In this document: piece after piece, positions 1 through 6,620 of the stretch
Layout of the letters: every line of letters begins with the position of its first letter
Numbering within the stretch: position 1 is the stretch's first letter
Origin: Faecalibacterium prausnitzii
GTDB lineage: Bacteria > Bacillota > Clostridia > Oscillospirales > Ruminococcaceae
Direction: 5' to 3'
DNA length: 64,000 nt
Assembly (NCBI RefSeq): GCF_019967995.1
Contig: NZ_CP065377.1
Coordinates: forward strand, 806,001 to 870,000
The notes under the pieces: model-generated
Told to the model about the DNA's origin: nothing
Seen by the model: only the letters and a program-made list of their open reading frames with translations
Database searches by the model: none
Program-made: the position numbers and the translations under genes

Positions 1-435
1 GCCGACCCCATCGGCGACAGCTACATCGCCATCATCCACCCCTATGCCGCCTACGACCTGAAGACCAGCCGGGAGTTCATCGAGGTGCATAAGTATGCCG
101 ACCCGGAGGCCATGTTCCGCGGCGAGATCGGCAAGCTGGGCAACATCCGCTTCATCGAGACCAGCGAGGCCAAGATCTGGAAGGACGCCACCTGCCCGGC
201 CGGTCTGGCCGTGTTCGGCACGCTGGTGCTGGGTGCCCACGCCTATGGCGTCACTGAGCTGGAAGGCGGCGGTCTGGAGCACATCGTCAAGCAGCTTGGC
301 TATGGCGACGACCCGCTGAACCAGCGCGCTTCCGTGGGCTGGAAGGGGATGCGCGCCGCCGAGCGTCTGGTGGAGCAGTACATGATCCGCATCGAGAGCG
401 TGTCCAGCTACTCGGCCAATGCGGCGGCGAACTGA
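1..435 (+). CDS. Phage major capsid protein, N4-gp56 family (C-terminal part)
   Basis: The reading frame is open from base 1, so the protein starts outside the window; 144 C-terminal residues remain. The pattern HPYAAYDLKT, then FRGEIGKLGNIRFIET and a final KGMRAAERLVEQYMIRIES stretch is the usual C-terminus of N4-gp56 family major capsid proteins, which form the phage head shell. It is followed on the same strand by small and large structural-type genes, so it belongs to a virion module. The Phe-Ile-Glu-Thr segment and the alanine-glycine-rich middle fit the HK97-like fold, but the fold is inferred from the family. The end is fixed by TGA at 433-435. Confidence 0.8.
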   Translation, partial: ADPIGDSYIAIIHPYAAYDLKTSREFIEVHKYADPEAMFRGEIGKLGNIRFIETSEAKIWKDATCPAGLAVFGTLVLGAHAYGVTELEGGGLEHIVKQLGYGDDPLNQRASVGWKGMRAAERLVEQYMIRIESVSSYSANAAAN

Positions 436-536
436 CCCTCTTCTTTGGCGGGCTGGTTCTGGCCCTGCGGGACGAGAAAAACGCAAGATACAAAAAACAG
501 GCGGGCCCTGCGGACGGAGGGCAGAAAGGAGTTTCT

Positions 537-752
537 ATGAGCGAGAAAAAGGCAGTGCGCATCAAGCTGTTCAAGGACAACAGCCGCTATAAGGAGGACC
601 TGTTCGTCAGCGTCAACGGCGTGAACTACAAGATCCGCCGGGGCGTGGAGGTGGAGGTCCCGCCCGAAGTGGCGGAGGTGCTGGAACACAGCCAGATGCA
701 GGACGAGCGGACGGCTGCCCGCATCGCGGCAGCTGAAAACGCGGCCCAGTGA
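537..752 (+). CDS. Small phage protein downstream of the capsid gene
   Basis: This 71-residue acidic protein starts at an ATG behind the ribosome site AGAAAGGAG. It has an N-terminal strand-rich segment (KAVRIKLFKDNSRYKEDLFV), a VNGVNYKIRRGVEVEVP segment and a helical Ala-rich tail. Small proteins of this layout often sit just after capsid genes in Firmicute phages, where they may be decoration or head-completion proteins. That role is inferred from position only. A short hairpin-rich gap separates it from the next gene. Confidence 0.55.
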   Translation: MSEKKAVRIKLFKDNSRYKEDLFVSVNGVNYKIRRGVEVEVPPEVAEVLEHSQMQDERTAARIAAAENAAQ

Positions 753-824
753 CCTGAGAAAACAGCGGCCCGGCCGGGAACATCGCCCTGCCGGGCTTTT
801 TTCAAAAACGAAAGGAGTTTTGCA

Positions 825-1211
825 ATGACGGTAGAACAGGCATTGGCGCGCGCACGGGAGCTGCGGCCGGGATGCAAGATCTCGGACGAGACCTGCCGCC
901 GCTGGCTCTGCGAAGAAGATGCGCTGCTGCGCCAGCAGCTGTTTGAGAAGAGCGGGGCCGACGAATACGCCGCCGCAGGGGCCGACCTCGCGTGGAGCGG
1001 GGAGGCGCTGCCCGACGACACGGTGCTGCTGGTGCCGGTGCCCTTTGATGCGCTGTATCCGCACGTTCTGTGCGCCCGCATTGATGCGGCTCTGGGCGAG
1101 ACCGACCGCTATGCCGGGGAGCAGGCCCAGTGCAGCGGCCTGCTGAGCGAACTGGCTGTCTGGCTGCGGCAGAAGCACCCGCCCCGCTGCCGGGCGCAGT
1201 GGCGCTGGTGA
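825..1211 (+). CDS. Phage head-to-tail connector-like protein, unassigned
   Basis: The start ATG lies behind AAAGGAG. The 128-residue product opens with a helical segment (TVEQALARARELRPG) and a cysteine-tryptophan segment (DETCRRWLCEEDALLRQ), followed by a strand-rich middle and a Cys-rich, basic tail. Its length and its place between capsid and tail-type genes match the head-completion/connector proteins of siphoviruses and podoviruses, often only about 100-130 residues. No diagnostic motif is visible, so the call rests on gene order. The next gene begins 13 bases later. Confidence 0.45.
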   Translation: MTVEQALARARELRPGCKISDETCRRWLCEEDALLRQQLFEKSGADEYAAAGADLAWSGEALPDDTVLLVPVPFDALYPHVLCARIDAALGETDRYAGEQAQCSGLLSELAVWLRQKHPPRCRAQWRW

Positions 1212-1224
1212 GGAGGTGGACGCG

Positions 1225-3117
1225 ATGAGCGGAACGAGCCGTGCGGCGGCAGCGACCAGCCGCACCCTGCTGCGGGCCTTTGGCGGCCTGAATGAGACGT
1301 ACAGCTGCACCGAGGCCGAGGCGGGCAGCAGCAAAAATTTCAGCAGCCGGGACTTCCCGGCGCTGAGCACCCGCATCCCCCGCCGCAGGCTGCGGAGCGT
1401 CGTGCAGATGAACGGCATCTACCACCTGAACGGTCTGCTGGTGGCGGCGGGGAAGAACCTCATTTACAACTCGGATGAGACCCCGCAGGAGGCCGAGTTT
1501 TTCTGGAATGCGGTGGCGGACAGCAAAAAGAAGATGGTGGGCATGGGCACCAAGGTCATCATCTTCCCGGATAAGATCGCCTTTGACACGCGGGACCGTT
1601 CGGTGACGAAGCTCGGCGCCGTGTGGGACAGCGGCGGTGCCGATGTGGTGCTGACCCCCTGCGATGCGTCCGGCAAGACCTATACCGTTTCCGGCAAGGG
1701 CACAAAGGAGCCGGAAAATCCGGCGGACGGGCAGCTGTTCCTCAAGGTGAACAACATCCAGAAGCCGTACAGCAGCGAGAGCGTGCTGGAAGTCTACAAC
1801 GAGGCTTCGGGCAACTGGTCGGCCATCGAGCTGAAGTGGTGCCGGATCGAGGCGGTCGGCATCGGGAAAGACTTTGCCATCTGGGATACCGTGACGGTGA
1901 GCGGCGTGGAGGACGGCGATGACCTGCACTGGAAGGAGCTGAAAGGAGACCGCATCGTCACGGCGCGCGGCGACGACTGGGTGCAGGTGCAGGCCGAGCC
2001 GGGCGGCGATTATTTCTACGGGACCCTGACCAAGGGCCGGGAGATGCTCCGCTGGACCGGCATCGACGGCAAAGGCGCGACGATGGAAGGGAACACCGAT
2101 GCCTTCCGGCTGGAGCGCCGGGTGCCGGACCTGGACTATCTGACCGAGTGCGACAACCGGCTGTGGGGCTGCGCGCAGAATGAGAACGTCATCTACGGCT
2201 GCAAGCTGGGCGACCCTACCAACTGGTTCTCCTACCGCGGCATCGCGGAGGACAGCTATGCGGTCACGGTGGGCAGCGACGGGCCGTTTACCGGCGCGGC
2301 TACCTGCCTGGGGTCGGTGCTGTTCTTCAAGGAGAACGCTCTGCACAAGCTCTACGGCTCCAAGCCGTCGGATTTCCAGCTCAGCTCCCTTCGCTGCCGT
2401 GGGGTGGCCCGGAACGCGGCCAGCAGCCTCTGCGTGCTGAACGAGACACTTTACTATCTCTCGCCGGACGGTGTGATGGCCTGGGACGGGAGCATCCCCA
2501 CCAAGGTGTCTGAAAAACTGAACACGGCCCGGCTCTCCAACGTGCAGACGGCGGTGGGCGGTGCGCTGGATGGCCGCTATTACCTCTATCTGGCGCGGGA
2601 CAGTGGCCGGGAAGGAGACGCGCTCGAAGAGCGGCTCCTCGTCTACGACACCGAGCGTGGCCTCTGGCAGGAGGAAGACGGCTGCTCCTACGCCATGGCC
2701 AGCACCGGCGGGCAGCTCTACCTCTGGGATGGGCACGACATCTGGGCCGCCGACCCCAGCCGTGAACGGGACTGGAAGACCACCGAGGGCGTGGAAGAGA
2801 CGGTGGACTTTGAACTCATCACGGGTGCGTTCGGGATGGACGCGGCCGAGGACCGGTATCTCTCCCGGCTGACGCTCCAGATGGATGCCGTATGTGCCAG
2901 CACCGTGGAGCTGGCGATCTGCTACGACGACGGCCCCTGGGAGAAGCTGGCACAATGGGCCGTGGCCGGGAAGCAGAAGCGGTTCGACCTGCACCTTGCG
3001 CCCCGCCGCTGCGGCATGTTCCGGCTGCGGCTGACCGGCAAAGGGCAGATCACCCTGCGCAGTCTGGCGCGCACCCTTGCGACGGCGCGGGGCAGACTGA
3101 TGGAACAGGAGGCATGA
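1225..3117 (+). CDS. Large phage structural protein, beta-propeller-like
   Basis: I chose ATG at 1225 because AGGAGG at 1211-1216 is eight bases upstream; the in-frame GTG at 1216 lies inside that ribosome site. The product has 630 residues and repeated strand-turn-strand segments with aromatic/Gly turns (LYYLSPDGVMAWDGSIPTK, YYLYLARDSG, LYLWDGHDIWA), which suggests a propeller. The N-terminus recalls tail-hub/stabilization proteins of short-tailed phages. A C-terminal beta-sandwich-like segment ends in a basic helix. No enzymatic motif is evident. It is probably a virion component between head completion and the Gln-rich protein downstream. Confidence 0.55.
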   Translation: MSGTSRAAAATSRTLLRAFGGLNETYSCTEAEAGSSKNFSSRDFPALSTRIPRRRLRSVVQMNGIYHLNGLLVAAGKNLIYNSDETPQEAEFFWNAVADSKKKMVGMGTKVIIFPDKIAFDTRDRSVTKLGAVWDSGGADVVLTPCDASGKTYTVSGKGTKEPENPADGQLFLKVNNIQKPYSSESVLEVYNEASGNWSAIELKWCRIEAVGIGKDFAIWDTVTVSGVEDGDDLHWKELKGDRIVTARGDDWVQVQAEPGGDYFYGTLTKGREMLRWTGIDGKGATMEGNTDAFRLERRVPDLDYLTECDNRLWGCAQNENVIYGCKLGDPTNWFSYRGIAEDSYAVTVGSDGPFTGAATCLGSVLFFKENALHKLYGSKPSDFQLSSLRCRGVARNAASSLCVLNETLYYLSPDGVMAWDGSIPTKVSEKLNTARLSNVQTAVGGALDGRYYLYLARDSGREGDALEERLLVYDTERGLWQEEDGCSYAMASTGGQLYLWDGHDIWAADPSRERDWKTTEGVEETVDFELITGAFGMDAAEDRYLSRLTLQMDAVCASTVELAICYDDGPWEKLAQWAVAGKQKRFDLHLAPRRCGMFRLRLTGKGQITLRSLARTLATARGRLMEQEA

Positions 3118-3121
3118 AAGG

Positions 3122-3310
3122 ATGGCAAGCATTTCGGGCCTGAGCAAGCTGGGCCTGCCGAAGCTGAGTGAGAAGATGGACCCGGAGGATGCCCGCGCAC
3201 TGCGGAACTACCTCTACCAGATGCAGGAGCAGCTGCAATACGTTCTGAGCAATCTGGACGTGGAGAACGTCTCGGACGAGCTGGGGGCCAAGCTGCGGAA
3301 ACTGCAGTAA
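3122..3310 (+). CDS. Short coiled-coil phage protein
   Basis: This 62-residue product starts four bases after the previous stop, behind GAAAGG. Residues 18-60 form a continuous amphipathic helix (EDARALRNYLYQMQEQLQYV, then LDVENVSDELGAKLRKLQ), likely a coiled coil. Such short helical proteins between structural genes can be adaptors or scaffolding helpers. The family is not recognised. Translational coupling with both neighbours supports it being a real gene. Confidence 0.55.
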   Translation: MASISGLSKLGLPKLSEKMDPEDARALRNYLYQMQEQLQYVLSNLDVENVSDELGAKLRKLQ

Positions 3311-3323
3311 GAAAGGAGACTCT

Positions 3324-4610
3324 ATGGCAAGCGACAAGAAAAAGAACTACTCCACCGAGGGGCTGAACAGCCGCCAGGAGGTGCAGGATGCACTGGCGTC
3401 GGCGGGGTATCAGCCCTCTGAGCAGGTGACGAAAGCAGAAGCAGCCCTGAAAGCGCAGCAGAGCGCTGCCCCCGGCGACTACCAGAGCCGGTATCAGGAC
3501 CAGATCGACCGCACCCTGAACGACCTGAACGCGCGGAGAGCGTTCCACTACAACTACGCGCAGGACCCGCTGTATCAGCAGTATGCGCAGGCGTACACCC
3601 AGAACGCCCACAACGCCAGCGCCGATGCTGCCGCACAGGCCGCTGCGCTGACGGGCGGCTACGGCTCCAGCTATGCGGCCAGCGTAGCCCAGCAGGCCTA
3701 CCAGCAGCAGATCGGGGCGTTGAATCAGGCCATCCCGACGCTGTATCAGCTGGCGCTGGACACCTACGACAGCGGCGGCGATGCACTGGTCTCCCAGCTG
3801 GACCAGCTCAACACGCAGGAGCAGAACGCGCAGGGGCTGTATCAGCAGAAACTTTCGGACTATTACACCCGGCTGGAACAGCTGGGCAACGCCTACAACA
3901 CGGCCTATCAGCAGGACTACGGCCAGTATCAGGACTACCTGAGCCGTCTGGACACCCTGTATGGCAACTACGCCGCGCAGGAGCAGGAGGCCGCTGCCCA
4001 GAAGCAGCAGCGGTTCAACAATGCGGTCACGGTGCTGGGCCTCATCGGCGACGCGGTGCAGATCGCGCTTTCCGGTACCACGGGCCTCGGCTCGCTGGCG
4101 GGGTCGCTCGTGAACACCGGGTACAACATCTACGCGAACAACCGTGCCTATGAGGCAGACCGTGCGGATACGGCCTGGAACCAGCAGATGCAGGAAAAGC
4201 AGGTCCAGAACGCGCAGGCGCAGCAGAAGTACGACAACGACTTTGCGCAGCAGCAGTATCAGGATAAGCTCCGCCAGCAGCAGTTCAATAATCAGGTGAC
4301 CAGCGAAAAGTTGAACATCGCCAAGGGCGAATGGGCCCTCAAGCAGTCCAAGGCGGCCCAGCAGGCCCAGAAAGCCAGCGCGGCAGCGGCCCAGAGAGCG
4401 GCAGCAGCGGGGGCTTCGGGCACGTCGGGTCCGGGCAGCGGGAACCTGAACGTGGGCAAGAGCGGTGTGCTGGGCAGCACGGCGGTGCCCTACACCGCCG
4501 CCCGCCTGCGCAGCCAGGGCCGGAGCGATGCCGCCATCCGGACGGAGCTGCTGAAGGAAGGCTACAGCAGCAAAGAAGTCGGGGAGATCATGAAGCAGCT
4601 CAACAGCTGA
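3324..4610 (+). CDS. Gln/Ala-rich putative virion ejection protein
   Basis: The ATG follows GAAAGGAG. The 428 residues are extremely rich in Gln, Ala, Tyr and Asn, with long helical repeats such as YQQQIGALNQAIPTLYQLA and AQQKYDNDFAQQQYQDKL. Around residues 232-272 there is a hydrophobic, glycine-rich stretch (TVLGLIGDAVQIALSGTTG) that could cross a membrane. The C-terminus has an SHOCT-like small helical domain (AAIRTELLKEGYSSKEVGEI). Low-complexity helical proteins with one such segment at the end of a virion module resemble the DNA-ejection proteins of short-tailed phages. This is inferred, and no homologue is certain. It is the last gene of the module. Confidence 0.5.
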   Translation: MASDKKKNYSTEGLNSRQEVQDALASAGYQPSEQVTKAEAALKAQQSAAPGDYQSRYQDQIDRTLNDLNARRAFHYNYAQDPLYQQYAQAYTQNAHNASADAAAQAAALTGGYGSSYAASVAQQAYQQQIGALNQAIPTLYQLALDTYDSGGDALVSQLDQLNTQEQNAQGLYQQKLSDYYTRLEQLGNAYNTAYQQDYGQYQDYLSRLDTLYGNYAAQEQEAAAQKQQRFNNAVTVLGLIGDAVQIALSGTTGLGSLAGSLVNTGYNIYANNRAYEADRADTAWNQQMQEKQVQNAQAQQKYDNDFAQQQYQDKLRQQQFNNQVTSEKLNIAKGEWALKQSKAAQQAQKASAAAAQRAAAAGASGTSGPGSGNLNVGKSGVLGSTAVPYTAARLRSQGRSDAAIRTELLKEGYSSKEVGEIMKQLNS

Positions 4611-4615
4611 AAAAA

Positions 4616-4657
4616 CCAGCCGCAGCGCAGAAGTGGGGGCTTCTGTGCTGCGGCTGG
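4616..4657 (+). terminator. Strong hairpin after the phage module
   Basis: An 18-bp nearly perfect stem (CCAGCCGCAGCGCAGAAG with CTTCTGTGCTGCGGCTGG, one mismatch) begins five bases after the stop of the Gln-rich gene. The T-rich tail is short (GTCGTTTT), but position and stem strength make it the likely end of the virion transcript. Confidence 0.7.
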
Positions 4658-4699
4658 GGTCGTTTTGGAACGGTGAAAGCAGAAAAACGCGGGGCCGTG

Positions 4700-4958
4700 C
4701 TGTTCGAGTCCCACAAGGCACGGAATGCGGAGCCACGGTAGACATTCCTAGTGGTCTAGGACCCGCGGGCTAAGCGACAGCCCGCAGGGCTGATCGCTTA
4801 CGGTGCTTACGCACCGCCGCCCTGTTCGAGTCCCACAAGGCACGGAATGTGGAGCCACGGTAGACATTCCTGGTGGTCCAGGACCCGCGCACTAACAAAC
4901 AGCCCACTGGGCTGTTTGTTACCCCGCCGCTGGCGGGGCCGTGCTGTTCGAGTCCCAC
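4700..4958 (+). repeat. Tandem 122-bp repeat with tRNA T-arm sequence and hairpins
   Basis: The 15-mer CTGTTCGAGTCCCAC occurs at 4700, 4822 and 4944, exactly 122 bases apart. The first two copies continue as AAGGCACGGAATG and share about 68 nearly identical bases. Each unit then carries two hairpins whose sequences differ between units while pairing is kept. The first unit has AAGCGA...TCGCTT and CGGTGC...GCACCG; the second has AACAAA...TTTGTT and CCCCGCC...GGCGGGG. The TTCGAGTCCCACAAGGCAC part equals the 3' end of the nearby tRNA-His, but in opposite orientation. No protein-coding gene is visible from 4658 to 5018. Confidence 0.75.
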
Positions 4959-4974
4959 AGAGAAACATGAAAGA

Positions 4975-5010
4975 AAAAAGACCAAGAATCGTTTGATTCT
5001 TGGTCTTTTT
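4975..5010 (-). terminator. Terminator of the tRNA-Arg/tRNA-His transcript
   Basis: A perfect 16-bp stem (AAAAAGACCAAGAATC with its complement) with a GTTT loop and T-runs on both strands. It lies nine bases beyond the 3' end of tRNA-His on the minus strand. Confidence 0.85.
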
Positions 5011-5018
5011 GATGAGAG

Positions 5019-5093
5019 GGTGCCTTGTGGGACTCGAACCCACGGTCTCCAGATCCACAATCTGGCGCGTTAACCGACTACGCTAAAGGCACC
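5019..5093 (-). tRNA. tRNA-His (GUG)
   Basis: On the minus strand the acceptor arms GTGCCTT and AAGGCAC pair, with an extra 5' G opposite the discriminator C, the identity mark of tRNA-His. The anticodon loop TTGTGGA carries GTG. The T arm is GTGGG-TTCGAGT-CCCAC. CCA is not encoded. It is co-transcribed with the tRNA-Arg seven bases upstream. Confidence 0.96.
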
Positions 5094-5099
5094 ACATAA

Positions 5100-5173
<74 letters not shown>

Positions 5174-5238
5174 ACGTTGTTATCCCATTGGGTTCCTTAT
5201 CTTGGGCAGGCCACCGTCGGAGGCGGGCTGCGAGAAGT

Positions 5239-5267
5239 ATAATACCATACCCATCGGGTTCTGTCAA
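5239..5267 (-). promoter_or_regulatory. Sigma-A promoter of the tRNA pair
   Basis: On the minus strand TTGACA, a 17-base spacer and TATTAT lie about 65 bases upstream of tRNA-Arg. This is a near-consensus housekeeping promoter with no other gene to serve on that strand before the tRNAs. Confidence 0.85.
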
Positions 5268-5319
5268 GCAAAAAAGTGGATTTTTTTGAAATTTTTCGGC
5301 CGGGCGGGTCGAGCAGCTC

Positions 5320-5859
5320 TCAGAGCAGCCGCATTCCGACGATGCCAAGCGAAAAACCGAGCAGGGCACCGGCGATGACGTCGCGCGGGAAATGCACCCC
5401 GGCCAGCACCCGCAGCACACAGATGGCCACGGTGACAGCGACCATGACGCCGCCGACCGCCGGATAAAAAGAGAGCCACACGGCTGCCAGCACGGCCGCG
5501 CTCAGCGCGTGGCGGGAAGGGAAGGATTGGCCGCGGGTCTCCTTTTCCACCAGCGGGGTGAAGCCGGGCTGCTCATACGGGCGGGGAAAGTTGAGCTTTT
5601 TGCGCAGCAGGGTGCCGCCCAGAAAGACGAACCCCGGTACCAGAATGGCGCGGGCGATGCACTGCATGAAATCGAGGGCGGTCTGGTCCAGCCCGCCCCG
5701 CAGCAGCCGGAACCATTGGAGGTTCAGCAGCACCAGCAGCACCGGGTAGCAGACGAACGGCACCGCCGGGAGCCAGTGGTTCAGCAGGATGACGAGCCGC
5801 TTTGCCGCCGGGTGGGCGTTCAGCCAGTGCAGGATTTTCTGATAGCGTTCCGGTGTCAT
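5320..5859 (-). CDS. PAP2-family membrane phosphatase
   Basis: The 179-residue protein carries the three PAP2 signature motifs: KLNFPRPYEQPG (motif 1), FPSRHALSA (motif 2, with Arg for the usual Gly of PSGH) and RVLAGVHFPRDV (motif 3). The family removes phosphate from lipid phosphates such as phosphatidic acid or undecaprenyl pyrophosphate at the membrane. Several hydrophobic helices (residues about 25-55, 65-90, 115-145, 160-175) support a membrane location. The start follows GGGAGG. It lies 18 bases after the DUF1643 gene, so the two are probably one operon. The substrate cannot be told from sequence. Confidence 0.85.
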   Translation of the reverse strand: MTPERYQKILHWLNAHPAAKRLVILLNHWLPAVPFVCYPVLLVLLNLQWFRLLRGGLDQTALDFMQCIARAILVPGFVFLGGTLLRKKLNFPRPYEQPGFTPLVEKETRGQSFPSRHALSAAVLAAVWLSFYPAVGGVMVAVTVAICVLRVLAGVHFPRDVIAGALLGFSLGIVGMRLL

Positions 5860-5877
5860 GGTGCAGGCCTCCCTTGG

Positions 5878-6447
5878 TCAGAAACAGGTGTCGAGATATT
5901 CTTCCACATCGAACGGCTCCGGGGTGGAATCCTTGCGCAGGTAGAGCGGGTGGTGGGGGTGGCCCTTCTTGCTCCGCTTGCCGAAGGTGACCCACGGGAT
6001 CTCCCGCTCACGGGTCAGGGCCACCATCTCCCGCATCAGGCCGGGCAGGTAATCCCGCTTTTCGATCAGGGTGCCCCAGGCCGCCCACATGGTCGGCTCG
6101 GTCTCGGCCAGCACGGCCCGGAGCCAGCGCAGGTTCTCGTCGCAGAGGGCGCGGTCGGGGACCTTGTCCATATCGTTGGGGTCGGTGGCACGCTGGGGGT
6201 AGACGTTGAACATGATCCAGCTGTCGAAGCCGTTGGCATTGGCCAGCCGTTCCACGCTTTTCAGGGTGGGGTCCAGTGCGCCGGGCTGCGCGGTGCTGGG
6301 GTTGATGCCGATGCAGACCAGCGGGTGTCTGCCCACCCGGCCCAGCACATAGCGGTAGGGCAGGTAGGTGTGGGGCTCATAATACCAGATGCCGCCGGGG
6401 TATTCGCCTGCTTCCAGACGGGGAAGCTGTTCCGTTTGCATAGTCAT
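5878..6447 (-). CDS. DUF1643 family protein
   Basis: The 189-residue product has the hallmark GINPSTAQPGALDPTL and IMFNVYPQRATDPNDM segments and a central WAAWG segment, followed by a short basic tail. These are the conserved blocks of DUF1643. The biochemical function of the family is not established; a nucleotide- or base-related role has been suggested for the fold but nothing here proves it. Two ATGs (6447 and 6441) follow AGAGGT and either could start. It precedes the PAP2 gene in the same direction and is divergent from the BMP-domain gene. Confidence 0.8.
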   Translation of the reverse strand: MTMQTEQLPRLEAGEYPGGIWYYEPHTYLPYRYVLGRVGRHPLVCIGINPSTAQPGALDPTLKSVERLANANGFDSWIMFNVYPQRATDPNDMDKVPDRALCDENLRWLRAVLAETEPTMWAAWGTLIEKRDYLPGLMREMVALTREREIPWVTFGKRSKKGHPHHPLYLRKDSTPEPFDVEEYLDTCF

Positions 6448-6511
6448 TACCTCTCAAAATACGCTCTTCCTTTCTATCGTACCTGAAAATTTGACTGAAA
6501 TCAACTCCTTC

Positions 6512-6530
6512 GTGGGAGAAAATCTCCCAC
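6512..6530. promoter_or_regulatory. Perfect palindrome, candidate operator
   Basis: GTGGGAGA-AAA-TCTCCCAC is a perfect 8-bp inverted repeat with a 3-base centre. It lies between the divergent DUF1643 and BMP-domain genes and covers the -35 region predicted for the latter, so a bound repressor would block that promoter. The regulator is not identifiable. Confidence 0.6.
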
Positions 6531-6553
6531 AAACCCAAATTTCATGGTATACT
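6525..6553 (+). promoter_or_regulatory. Extended -10 promoter of the BMP-domain gene
   Basis: TGGTATACT (extended -10, TATACT at 6548-6553) lies about 70 bases upstream of the start. The -35 position reads TCCCAC, a poor match and part of the palindrome, which suggests regulated activity. Confidence 0.55.
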
Positions 6554-6620
6554 GTGTTTGGAGCCGTGTATGCTCCAAAGAGTGGAAGAAACCCTTCATT
6601 TCCCTGGAAGGAGTCTTGCT

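Noticed and set aside
802..3147. 781-residue minus-strand frame over the phage structural gene
   Set aside because: It is an antisense open frame caused by GC-rich codon use; the plus strand has coupled starts and ribosome sites.
2922..4745. 607-residue minus-strand frame across the phage genes
   Set aside because: It is an Arg/Leu/Val-rich antisense shadow of the Gln/Ala-rich gene in high-GC DNA, with no start site or motif.
4616..5010. CRISPR array
   Set aside because: The repeat spacing is regular but there are only three short copies, the intervals are related to each other, and no cas gene is present.
4700..5093. T-arm repeats as prophage attachment sites in tRNA-His
   Set aside because: The repeats match the tRNA-His 3' end but in opposite orientation, and there are three at regular spacing. 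An att duplication would be in the same orientation and single.
5392..6486. 364-residue plus-strand frame over the PAP2 and DUF1643 genes
   Set aside because: Its His/Gly/Arg-rich product is antisense to two recognisable families.
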